The notes under the pieces were generated by a model, which saw nothing but the letters and a program-made list of their open reading frames with translations, was not told the DNA's origin and ran no database searches. Position numbers and translations under genes: made by a program. Shown here in pieces: positions 5,622 through 10,835 of a stretch of 10,835 bases of DNA. Position 1 is the stretch's first letter; every line of letters begins with the position of its first letter. Origin of the DNA: JBBQDZ01 sp038320185. GTDB taxonomy: Bacteria > Actinomycetota > Thermoleophilia > Gaiellales > Gaiellaceae. The stretch covers positions 1 to 10,835 of the forward strand of contig JBBQDZ010000074.1 of assembly GCA_038320185.1 (NCBI GenBank), given 5' to 3'.

Positions 5622-6578
5622 TCAGGCGGCCGCGACGAAGCAGGCGTCGTGCGAGGACGCCGCGACCCGCACGGTGCGCACGACGCGGCCCGAGCCGTCG
5701 AGGATGCAGAGCGTCCCCCGCTCGAGCGACGGCGTGAGGATCCGGCCAAAGCCCTGTTGGACGTTGTAGGAGCCGACGGGCACCCGGGTCGACCGGACAA
5801 GTGCACCGTCGCGCAGGCGGTGGACGTGAAGCGAGGCGTCGTCGCCGCTCGTGACGAACGCGTGGCCGTCCCGGAAGGTGACGTGCTGCGGCGGGGCGTT
5901 CGCGGGGAGCCTGCGCAGGAGCCGGAGTGTGCGCGCGTCGTAGACGCCGATCGTCCCCCGGTCGCCCGAGGTGACGAAGGCGCGGTCGCCGAGAGGGTCA
6001 AACCCGACGTCGTGGGCGAGATACGGCGGCGCGATGCGCCTCACAAGGCGGGGCCGAGTGGGCCGGGAAACGTCGATCACAGCGAACTCCGCCGCCTTGG
6101 ACCCGAGCGCAACCCACAGCGCCGTTCCATCCGGCGAGAGCGTGACGTGCCGCGCCGGACCGCCGAGCTCCGTCCGGCCGACGACCCGGCCACGAGCGAG
6201 ATCGAGAACCGCGACGTCGCCGCGTCGGGAGTCGGTGACATACGCGAAACGGGCGTCCTTCCGGACCGCCGTGTACCGCGGCTCGTCGAAGTTTCGCAGG
6301 ACACGGCGGACGCGTAGCGGATCGGTGTCGAGGATCGAGACGGCTCCCTCTGTCGTGTGCGCGACGACCGCACCTCGGCCTCCGATCGTCTCGATGCTCC
6401 GCGGGGCGGCCAGCGTCGCAAGCCGCGTGAGGATGCGTCCGTCAGCGAGAGACACGGCGGCGACGTGTGCCTCGGTGTCCGCCGTCACGAGTGCGACCGG
6501 GCCCGTGGCAGCCCAAGCGGTCGCGCGGAGCAGGAAGGGCGACGCCGCGGCGGCGGCGAGGAAGTCGCGGCGGTTCAT
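5622..6578 (-). CDS. Tat-exported seven-bladed YVTN-type beta-propeller protein
   Basis: The 318-aa protein starts MNRRDFLAAAAASPFLLR, a twin-arginine signal (RRDFL, then an Ala/Leu-rich core ending near AWA at 21-23), so it should be exported folded. The mature part shows seven repeats of about 40 residues whose strands begin near 28, 69, 111, 153, 198, 238 and 279. They include FAYVTDSRRGDVAVLDL, RAFVTSGDRGTIGVYDA and HAFVTSGDDASLHVHRL, the YVTN/WD40-like propeller pattern. Such proteins usually act as binding scaffolds or serve quinoprotein-like oxidations; no catalytic or metal motif is evident, so the role is open. The frame runs back to 6728, but the ATG at 6578 is chosen for the Tat motif. 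Upstream is TAGGAC, 7 nt before the ATG (a near-consensus leaderless -10 box), while the GGAG only 2 nt before the ATG is too close for normal Shine-Dalgarno pairing. The gene diverges from the transferase gene across 54 bp. Confidence 0.85.
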   Translation of the reverse strand: MNRRDFLAAAAASPFLLRATAWAATGPVALVTADTEAHVAAVSLADGRILTRLATLAAPRSIETIGGRGAVVAHTTEGAVSILDTDPLRVRRVLRNFDEPRYTAVRKDARFAYVTDSRRGDVAVLDLARGRVVGRTELGGPARHVTLSPDGTALWVALGSKAAEFAVIDVSRPTRPRLVRRIAPPYLAHDVGFDPLGDRAFVTSGDRGTIGVYDARTLRLLRRLPANAPPQHVTFRDGHAFVTSGDDASLHVHRLRDGALVRSTRVPVGSYNVQQGFGRILTPSLERGTLCILDGSGRVVRTVRVAASSHDACFVAAA

Positions 6579-6620
6579 TCTCCAGGTCCTACGCCGTGCA
6601 TGCCCGGCGAGGTCCCTCGA

Positions 6621-6626
6621 TAGGCT
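6621..6626 (+). promoter_or_regulatory. Leaderless-type -10 box TAGGCT of the GST gene
   Basis: TAGGCT is followed by CAGGGC (6 nt) and then ATC GGC CTG CTG at 6633. The hexamer's TAG is also the in-frame stop that closes the reading frame upstream. The spacing is the same as at 4617/4624 and 10773/10780, which points to translation beginning at 6633 although that codon is ATC. Confidence 0.5.
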
Positions 6627-6632
6627 CAGGGC

Positions 6633-7271
6633 ATCGGCCTGCTGCTCTACGACCACCCGGTGTCCTCGAACGCGCTGAAGGTCCGCTTCCTGCTTGCCGA
6701 GCTCGGGCTGGAGTACCAGCGACGCCACGTCGCACTCGCGCGGCCGCGCCCGGACTGGTACACGCGGGTCAACCCGTTCGGAGGCGTGCCGACCCTCGAG
6801 GACGGCGACCTGCAGCTCGCCGAGTCGAACGCGATCGCGCGGTACCTCGCCACGCGCGAGGGGCGCGAGGACCTCTACCCGGTCGATCCGACACGCCGGG
6901 CCCGCGTCGACTGGGCCCTCGATGCCTGGTCGACCTCAACGCGACCCGCGCTCTTCCGCCTCGAGCTGCCAGTGCTCTTCGAGACGGGCGACTTCGAAAC
7001 CGGAGCCTTCCATCCGGAGCGAGCTGACGCCGCGAAGGTCGAGCGCGCACTGCCGGGGGCCGCGGAGGCGCTCGCCTGCTTCGAGCGCTTCGCCGAGGAG
7101 GACGGAACCGTGTGCGGTGGAGGCTTCACGATCGCCGACGCCTGTGTCGCGCCCGTGCTCTTCCGCAGCCTCGCGCTTCCTCTCTCGTTCGAGGACTACC
7201 CGAGGCTCGTGCGGATCCGCGAGACGGTGATGGCGAGACCAGCCTTCGCCGCCGCAGGGCCGGTCGCCTGA
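6633..7271 (+). CDS. Glutathione S-transferase family protein, probable ATC start
   Basis: The sequence predicts a 212-aa cytosolic GST-fold protein. The N-terminal thioredoxin-like domain reads GLLLYDHPVSSNALKVRFLL (Ser11/Ser12 near the usual catalytic position), NPFGGVPTLE with the cis-proline (Pro53), and LAESNAIARYLA with the Glu64-Ser65 glutathione gamma-glutamyl contact. The C-terminal helical domain contains GGFTIADACVAPVLFRS, the conserved N-capping motif. GSTs conjugate or isomerise electrophiles with glutathione; as many actinobacteria lack glutathione, another thiol or a non-catalytic role is possible. The first ATG/GTG/TTG in frame is the GTG at 6660, but that start would remove the first beta-strand (LLLYDH). 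No standard start exists between the TAG at 6621 and 6660. I start at ATC 6633 because TAGGCT lies 6 nt upstream; CTG at 6639 or 6642 is an alternative. The TGA abuts the convergent gene's stop in one TGATCA. Confidence 0.8.
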   Translation: MGLLLYDHPVSSNALKVRFLLAELGLEYQRRHVALARPRPDWYTRVNPFGGVPTLEDGDLQLAESNAIARYLATREGREDLYPVDPTRRARVDWALDAWSTSTRPALFRLELPVLFETGDFETGAFHPERADAAKVERALPGAAEALACFERFAEEDGTVCGGGFTIADACVAPVLFRSLALPLSFEDYPRLVRIRETVMARPAFAAAGPVA

Positions 7272-9602
7272 TCAGCCGATCCGATAGAACGCGACCTTCT
7301 GCCCACCGAGCGAGGCCCTGACCTCGAGCCGGAAGCGGCCGGCGACGAGTTCCCCACCCGCGTCTCCAAGCTCCGCTCCGTCGGCTCCGTAGGCACGCCC
7401 GTGCAGAGCCTGCCCGGGGTGCCAGGACGGCGGCGGCGCGAGCGCGATCGGCGTGTCCTCCCCGAGCGGCTGACGCACCGTCAGCGCGTCTGAGCTCCGC
7501 TCGACGACTAGGTAGTGCGTGCCCGCCGCGAGTCCGGCCCCGTCGAAGGTGTCGACGAAGGCACCGGCGGTCACGTCGGGCGTGCGGGCCAGGAAGCCAT
7601 CCGGCGCGATGCCGTAGCCATCGAGCGGGTAGGGCGTACGGCTGCGGTTCGCGACGACGCGGAGGTCCCCGAACCTCGAGTCCGTCACTCCGGGTGCGAG
7701 CTCGGCGTACGCAGCGAGAGGCTTCCCGGCATAGTGCGGCCCGAGCACCCGCTGCAGCGTCCCGACAAGCCCGAGCCAGGAGCTCTCGAGCGAGGCGGGA
7801 GTCCAGGCGTACGAGAGCACGAAGCCGAAGGCAAGGTTCCAGGCGAGCGCCTCCGGGTCGGTGGTCATCGTCCCCTCGAAGAGGTCGTGCTGGTAGAGCA
7901 GCACCTTGTCGTGGAAGAGCCAGAGCGCGAGGGGGTAAGGCTCCCAGTTACCGGCCCCCCACTCGCGGTTCGGCTCGTCCTGCTCGCGATGCTGGAGGAG
8001 GAGGCCGCCGTGGAAGCCGACGAACGTGTCGGCAAGGCGGTCCCACCCGTCCTCGATCATCAGGCAGCGGTCGCGGTAGGGGGCGAAGAGCGAGAGCCAG
8101 CCGTCCTCGTAGGCAAGCGGGGTCGGCGTCGCCGGGTTGAAGTCGCGCACCCAGGGCCGCGCGCCGATCTGGTCGAAGAAGAGGCAGTCGGTCGGCACCT
8201 CCGTTCGCCACTGATCGAGCAGCGCCGCCACGCGGTCGCGGACGAACGGGACGTACGGCGAGACGACGTAGCCGTAGTGTTCGGCGTAGTGCTCGACGAA
8301 CGGGGTGCCCTGCGCGCTCTGCACCGCCACGTCGGCCGGCCGTAGCGGCGGCGGGAGCGCCTCCAGGGTCGGCGAGTCGGTGTCCCACCAGCTCGCGTTC
8401 AGGTAGGGCATGACGAGCGCCCCGTGCGCGTGCGCGTCCTCGACCGCCGCGCGGAGGTCGGCGGTCGTCCCGAAGACCAGGTCCGGCGGGAGGAAGTCTG
8501 GGTCGTTCTCGTCGTGCCCGCGCGGCTGGTAGGCGACCGGGTGGAGAAGCGAGGGCGACGGGAGGCGCGCCAGGTCGGGCTCCCACTCGGCGAAGGGAGG
8601 GACGCCCTTGCGGAGGTCGGCCTTGATGAGCGGCGCCCGCGCAAGCGCCGCCAGCCTCGGCCCGAGCTTGTCGGCGAGCGACGGGTAGGCGTCGATGCCA
8701 CTGTCGCGCCGGTACCCGAGGATCGACTCCTGCGCTGTCGCCCCCACGCGCACGCGCACGGTCGGACTCGTCCAGCGCTCGCCGCTGCGGATCCACGTCT
8801 CGAACGCGTGGACGATGCAGAAGACTCGCTCCCCGCACCCGCCGGCGGGGTCGGTGTGGACGAAGCCGAGAGTCACCGGCGCGAGCGGGTTCGGCGAAGG
8901 GTTGACAGCCGAGAGTGACAGGTGGCTGTCGCCGAGATCTAGTGCGAGGTAGTCGGCGAAGGCCCACCGCGAAGGGTAGGTGTTGACGTTGTTGCCGACG
9001 CGCGAGAAGAAGGCCGGCTCGAGGCGGACACCCGGCAGAAAGTTGGGCGCGTAGCCGGCACGCACGACCTTGCACGAGGCGCGGAGGTCGGCCGGGAAGA
9101 GGACGTTCTCGAGTGCGGGGCCGGGCCTGCGGTCTACGAGCGAGAGTCGCAAGTCGAACGAGCTGTCGGCGGCCGTTAGCGTCGCCTCCGCGTCGATGCC
9201 TGCCCCAGCCGCGTCGTAGGCAAGGGTCAGCGTCGCCCTGCGCGCATTCCAGCGGTACGAGAACCGGTCCGCCCCGCCGCGCCGGAAGGAGCAGCCTCCG
9301 ACGTAGTCAGCGTCGCCCGCCAGGCGCGCACCCCAGAGGCAGCCTCCCTGTCCCTGCAGGAGCTGAGTCCCCCTTCCGCGGTCGTCGAGGCTGAGGATCG
9401 CGCCGTTGTCCTTGTCGAGGACGACCCGGTAGGCGTTCGTCGAGACGACCAGGCGCGTGCCCTTATCGGTGAAAGAGAGGGGAGCGGTGGCGTAGTCGAG
9501 CGGCACGGGCATCGCGCCTGCCGTACCCGCCGAGAGACCGGCGAAGAGCACGGTGAGAACAATCGTCTTGACCCCGAATCGAACGATCCCCGATGGTCGC
9601 AT
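7272..9602 (-). CDS. Secreted glycoside-hydrolase-like protein (DUF6259-like, (beta/alpha)8 barrel)
   Basis: The 776-aa protein has a Sec signal peptide (MRPSGIVRFGVKTIVLTVLF, then AGLSAGTAGA, cleavage near residue 30). An N-terminal beta-sandwich follows (about 35-300; VVLDKDNGAILSLDD, the opening seen in carbohydrate-binding domains of such hydrolases). The central part looks like a TIM barrel: LVMPYLNASWWD, CLFFDQIGARPW with Asp472 and Asp477 at strand ends, then CLMIEDGWDRL with Glu517-Asp518; these acidic residues are candidate catalytic residues. An all-beta C-terminal part (about 650-776) resembles the last domain of alpha-glycosidase-type enzymes. From memory the layout is nearest to DUF6259 proteins; substrate and mechanism cannot be fixed. 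The frame is open to 9689, but the ATG at 9602 directly precedes the signal peptide and has GGAAGG just upstream. It is divergent from the phosphoribosyltransferase (43-bp gap) and convergent with the GST gene with no gap. The plus-strand frames across it are shadows. Confidence 0.75.
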   Translation of the reverse strand: MRPSGIVRFGVKTIVLTVLFAGLSAGTAGAMPVPLDYATAPLSFTDKGTRLVVSTNAYRVVLDKDNGAILSLDDRGRGTQLLQGQGGCLWGARLAGDADYVGGCSFRRGGADRFSYRWNARRATLTLAYDAAGAGIDAEATLTAADSSFDLRLSLVDRRPGPALENVLFPADLRASCKVVRAGYAPNFLPGVRLEPAFFSRVGNNVNTYPSRWAFADYLALDLGDSHLSLSAVNPSPNPLAPVTLGFVHTDPAGGCGERVFCIVHAFETWIRSGERWTSPTVRVRVGATAQESILGYRRDSGIDAYPSLADKLGPRLAALARAPLIKADLRKGVPPFAEWEPDLARLPSPSLLHPVAYQPRGHDENDPDFLPPDLVFGTTADLRAAVEDAHAHGALVMPYLNASWWDTDSPTLEALPPPLRPADVAVQSAQGTPFVEHYAEHYGYVVSPYVPFVRDRVAALLDQWRTEVPTDCLFFDQIGARPWVRDFNPATPTPLAYEDGWLSLFAPYRDRCLMIEDGWDRLADTFVGFHGGLLLQHREQDEPNREWGAGNWEPYPLALWLFHDKVLLYQHDLFEGTMTTDPEALAWNLAFGFVLSYAWTPASLESSWLGLVGTLQRVLGPHYAGKPLAAYAELAPGVTDSRFGDLRVVANRSRTPYPLDGYGIAPDGFLARTPDVTAGAFVDTFDGAGLAAGTHYLVVERSSDALTVRQPLGEDTPIALAPPPSWHPGQALHGRAYGADGAELGDAGGELVAGRFRLEVRASLGGQKVAFYRIG

Positions 9603-9631
9603 ACCTTCCGGCCCCCGAGGCTCCCACCTCT

Positions 9632-9637
9632 TAGAGT
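9632..9637 (+). promoter_or_regulatory. -10 box TAGAGT before the phosphoribosyltransferase gene
   Basis: TAGAGT fits the TANNNT consensus and lies 8 nt before the GTG at 9646, inside the 43-bp divergent gap. The 8-nt spacing is slightly longer than at the other leaderless-type starts here but still allows transcription to begin at or just before the GTG. Confidence 0.4.
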
Positions 9638-9645
9638 TCTCCGGC

Positions 9646-10167
9646 GTGGAGCGGGCGCGGGAGCGGATGACCTGGGAGGAGCTCGGCATCGCCGCGCGCG
9701 CGCTCGCAGAGCAGGTTCGCGATGACGGCTACCGCCCGGACATGGTGCTCGCGGTCGCCCGCGGTGGCCTGCTCGTCGCCGGTGCGCTCGCGTACGCCCT
9801 CGGCGTCAAGAACACCTACACGATGAACGTCGAGTTCTACACGGGCGTCGACGAGCGTCTCGACGTGCCGATGCTGCTGCCGCCGGTTCCCGACCTCGTC
9901 GACGTGGCGGAGGCGAACGTCCTGGTCGCCGACGACGTCGCCGACACCGGGCAGACGCTCGCGCTCATCAAGGACTTCTGCGAGGGGAAGGTCGCCGAGG
10001 TGCGGGTGGCGGTGCTCTACGAGAAACCGCGCTCGATCGTCGCTTGCGAGTACGTCTGGAAGCGGACCGACCTCTGGATCGACTTCCCCTGGAGCGCCCA
10101 GGCGCCGGTCGCGCTCGAGGCGCCGGTCGCGCTCGAGGCGCCGGGCGGAATCGTCCGGCTGGGCTAG
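9646..10167 (+). CDS. Phosphoribosyltransferase, xanthine/hypoxanthine (Gpt-like) type
   Basis: This 173-aa protein has the type I phosphoribosyltransferase fold. The PRPP-binding loop is clear: VLVADDVADTGQT (92-104), with the two acidic residues and the DTGxT turn. The pyrophosphate-loop region is VLAVARGGLLVAG (34-46), and WKRTDLWIDFPWSA near the end matches the aromatic base-binding hood of xanthine-guanine enzymes. It should convert a purine base plus PRPP to the nucleotide and pyrophosphate in salvage, although some relatives of this group have other roles. The frame is open to 9553, but the upstream residues do not fit the family. I choose the GTG at 9646 (8 nt after TAGAGT); the ATG at 9667 (MTWEELGIAARAL), with GGGAG upstream, is a good alternative. 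The C-terminus carries an in-frame APVALE tandem repeat, which looks like a recent, non-conserved tail. Confidence 0.85.
   Translation: MERARERMTWEELGIAARALAEQVRDDGYRPDMVLAVARGGLLVAGALAYALGVKNTYTMNVEFYTGVDERLDVPMLLPPVPDLVDVAEANVLVADDVADTGQTLALIKDFCEGKVAEVRVAVLYEKPRSIVACEYVWKRTDLWIDFPWSAQAPVALEAPVALEAPGGIVRLG
10101..10144 (+). repeat. 18-bp tandem repeat coding APVALE near the phosphoribosyltransferase C-terminus
   Basis: GGCGCCGGTCGCGCTCGA occurs at 10101-10118 and 10119-10136 with no mismatch, followed by the first 8 bases of a third copy (10137-10144). Because 18 is a multiple of three, copies can be gained or lost without frameshift; the protein shows APVALE twice and then AP. Confidence 0.9.
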
Positions 10168-10170
10168 CCT

Positions 10171-10202
10171 CACCGGCCGGGAGCGACCGCCCCCGGCCGG
10201 TG
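10171..10202. terminator. 11-bp GC hairpin, likely bidirectional terminator
   Basis: CACCGGCCGGG (10171-10181) and CCCGGCCGGTG (10192-10202) are perfect inverted arms around a 10-nt loop. It begins 4 bp after the phosphoribosyltransferase TAG and lies 12 bp from the stop of the convergent gene. No U-tract follows, as expected for an actinobacterial hairpin terminator. Confidence 0.65.
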
Positions 10203-10214
10203 TGCTGTGGGCTC

Positions 10215-10631
10215 CTAGGCCGCTGAGAGCGGGTGCGTCGTCAGCACGAGCTTGCGGCCGTCGCAGAGCTCGACGAGGGGCTTCAGCCGCAGCAGGCCCT
10301 CCTGGCCGCTGAAGCTGTAGCTGTACACCCCGATCCTCCTCTTGCCCGTGCAGGCGAGCGAGCCGCTCACGTCCGTGATCGTGACCTTGCTGCCGGTCCA
10401 GACCGCGATCCCGCGGATCACGAGCTTCCCGCTCTTCGTGGTCGTGAACGAGCCGGGTGACTTCGAGCTGAAGTTGAAGACCCACTTCCCGTTCAGGAGC
10501 GCGGGTGTCTTTCCCTTGAGAACCGTCTGGAACTTGCCCGACGGGTGGAGCGAAGCGGCGCCGAGCGCCGAGGCGGCGGCAATCAGTGCGCCGGCGCCGA
10601 GGCAGATGGAGATGAGTCGTCGTCTGTTCAT
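10215..10631 (-). CDS. Small secreted beta-rich (lipocalin/calycin-like) protein
   Basis: The 138-aa protein starts MNRRRLISICLGAGALIAAA, a Sec signal peptide with a charged n-region and likely cleavage after ALGA (about 30). The mature 108 residues alternate short hydrophobic strands and turns (LLNGKWVFNF, SGKLVIRGIAVWTGSKVTIT, YSYSFSGQEGLLRLKPL). Two cysteines (SLACTG and VELCDG) could form a disulfide outside the cell. The pattern GxxVxxxxITDxSGxxAC...LxLxxLxDxCxGRKxVLT resembles, from memory, calycin/lipocalin-like small exported proteins common in Thermoleophilia that may bind a hydrophobic ligand; I assign no function. The frame extends upstream to 10802, but those residues are arginine-rich and unlike a protein start, so the ATG at 10631 is used. 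No clear Shine-Dalgarno is seen. It is convergent with the phosphoribosyltransferase and divergent from the lipoprotein gene at 10780. Confidence 0.75.
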   Translation of the reverse strand: MNRRRLISICLGAGALIAAASALGAASLHPSGKFQTVLKGKTPALLNGKWVFNFSSKSPGSFTTTKSGKLVIRGIAVWTGSKVTITDVSGSLACTGKRRIGVYSYSFSGQEGLLRLKPLVELCDGRKLVLTTHPLSAA

Positions 10632-10767
10632 GCGCCGGACGATTTCACACTTTGCACGCCGGCTGTCGATACGAAGCGGTGATGGTCGCAGTCGCACTCT
10701 TCGTCGCCTTGCTCGGCTCCGTGCATGGCGCAGGGCAGATCCCTCGCTGGGTCTTGCTGACTGACGG

Positions 10768-10773
10768 TAGCTT
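10768..10773 (+). promoter_or_regulatory. Leaderless-type -10 box TAGCTT of the lipoprotein gene
   Basis: TAGCTT, then GAGCGG (6 nt), then ATG at 10780. The spacing is identical to that at the PhyH and GST starts. No convincing -35 hexamer is found 16-18 bp upstream. Confidence 0.5.
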
Positions 10774-10779
10774 GAGCGG

Positions 10780-10835
10780 ATGCGCACCGCCACCGCCGCC
10801 ACAGCTCTCCTCGCCTGCCTCCTCCTCGCCGGCTG
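10780..10835 (+). CDS. Start of a lipoprotein gene (C-terminus beyond window)
   Basis: Eighteen codons are present: MRTATAATALLACLLLAG, and the next, cut codon begins TG, which would give Cys if completed TGC or TGT. This is a short charged n-region, a hydrophobic core and an LLAG lipobox before the expected lipidated cysteine, so the product should be a membrane-anchored exported lipoprotein. The ATG lies 6 nt after TAGCTT. Nothing can be said about the mature protein. A different frame from ATG 10682 also runs to the edge but is less convincing. Confidence 0.6.
   Translation, partial: MRTATAATALLACLLLAG

Noticed and set aside
4959..6317. 452-codon plus-strand frame over PhyH, the repeat cluster and the propeller gene
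   Set aside because: Crosses two well-supported genes and the repeats, with low-complexity arginine-rich content; a GC-driven shadow.
8740..8762. CGCGCACG-type alternating run as a possible Z-DNA or simple repeat
   Set aside because: Only about two units, explained by Val-Arg-Val-Arg codons in the hydrolase gene.
8424..8918. Plus-strand frames opposite the secreted hydrolase
   Set aside because: Charged, repetitive shadow translations without any domain; the minus strand has a complete signal peptide and barrel motifs.
10682..10835. Open frame from ATG 10682 starting MVAVALFVALLGSVHGAG, signal-peptide-like
   Set aside because: It continues as Gly/Pro/Ser-rich low-complexity sequence in a different frame from the lipoprotein start, has no TANNNT box at the right distance, and overlaps the better-supported ATG at 10780 with its lipobox.

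Overview
The window is very GC-rich (roughly 70% by eye), with mostly GTG starts, little Shine-Dalgarno signal and single genes rather than operons. The HelD-type ATPase, the Tat-exported beta-propeller, the many TANNNT-plus-6-nt starts and the GGACATGTCC/GGGGTCAGGCCCC palindromic repeat all fit an Actinomycetota genome, most likely a Thermoleophilia (Gaiellales/Solirubrobacterales-like) member. That lineage call is an inference. I see no phage genes, transposase, CRISPR array, tRNA or rRNA.

Layout. The C-terminally cut gene at 1-540 (-) encodes a small membrane-anchored protein of unknown function. Upstream of it on the same strand is a compact HelD-type RNA polymerase-recycling ATPase (568-2544, -). 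A 254-bp divergent spacer leads to an aldo/keto reductase (2799-3770, +). Next come two non-heme iron, 2-oxoglutarate oxygenases transcribed divergently from a 22-bp spacer: a BesD/HalD-like amino-acid-oxygenase relative (3795-4601, -) and a PhyH-family dioxygenase (4624-5424, +). A 197-bp repeat-rich spacer full of CATGTCC boxes and hairpins (repeat copies from about 5417 to 5600) separates PhyH from a Tat-exported seven-bladed beta-propeller (5622-6578, -). Then follow a glutathione S-transferase (6633-7271, +, apparently with an ATC start), a large secreted glycoside-hydrolase-like protein (7272-9602, -), a purine-type phosphoribosyltransferase (9646-10167, +), a small secreted beta-rich protein (10215-10631, -) and the first codons of a lipoprotein (10780-10835, +).

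How the parts fit together. From the HelD gene to the right edge every gene lies on the opposite strand from its neighbour, so most genes must have their own promoter and most junctions are head-to-head or tail-to-tail. Head-to-head gaps are short (22, 43, 54, 148 and 254 bp) and several hold a TANNNT -10 box placed 6-8 nt before the start codon, the geometry of leaderless mRNAs. Tail-to-tail gaps carry GC-rich palindromes or the repeat cluster, except 7271/7272, where one TGATCA supplies both stop codons. No common pathway links all the genes. The closest functional pairing is the two iron/2-oxoglutarate oxygenases sharing one overlapping promoter core. The most interesting points are that shared promoter, the probable ATC start of the transferase, the shortened HelD, and the CATGTCC repeat cluster that reaches into the PhyH stop codon.
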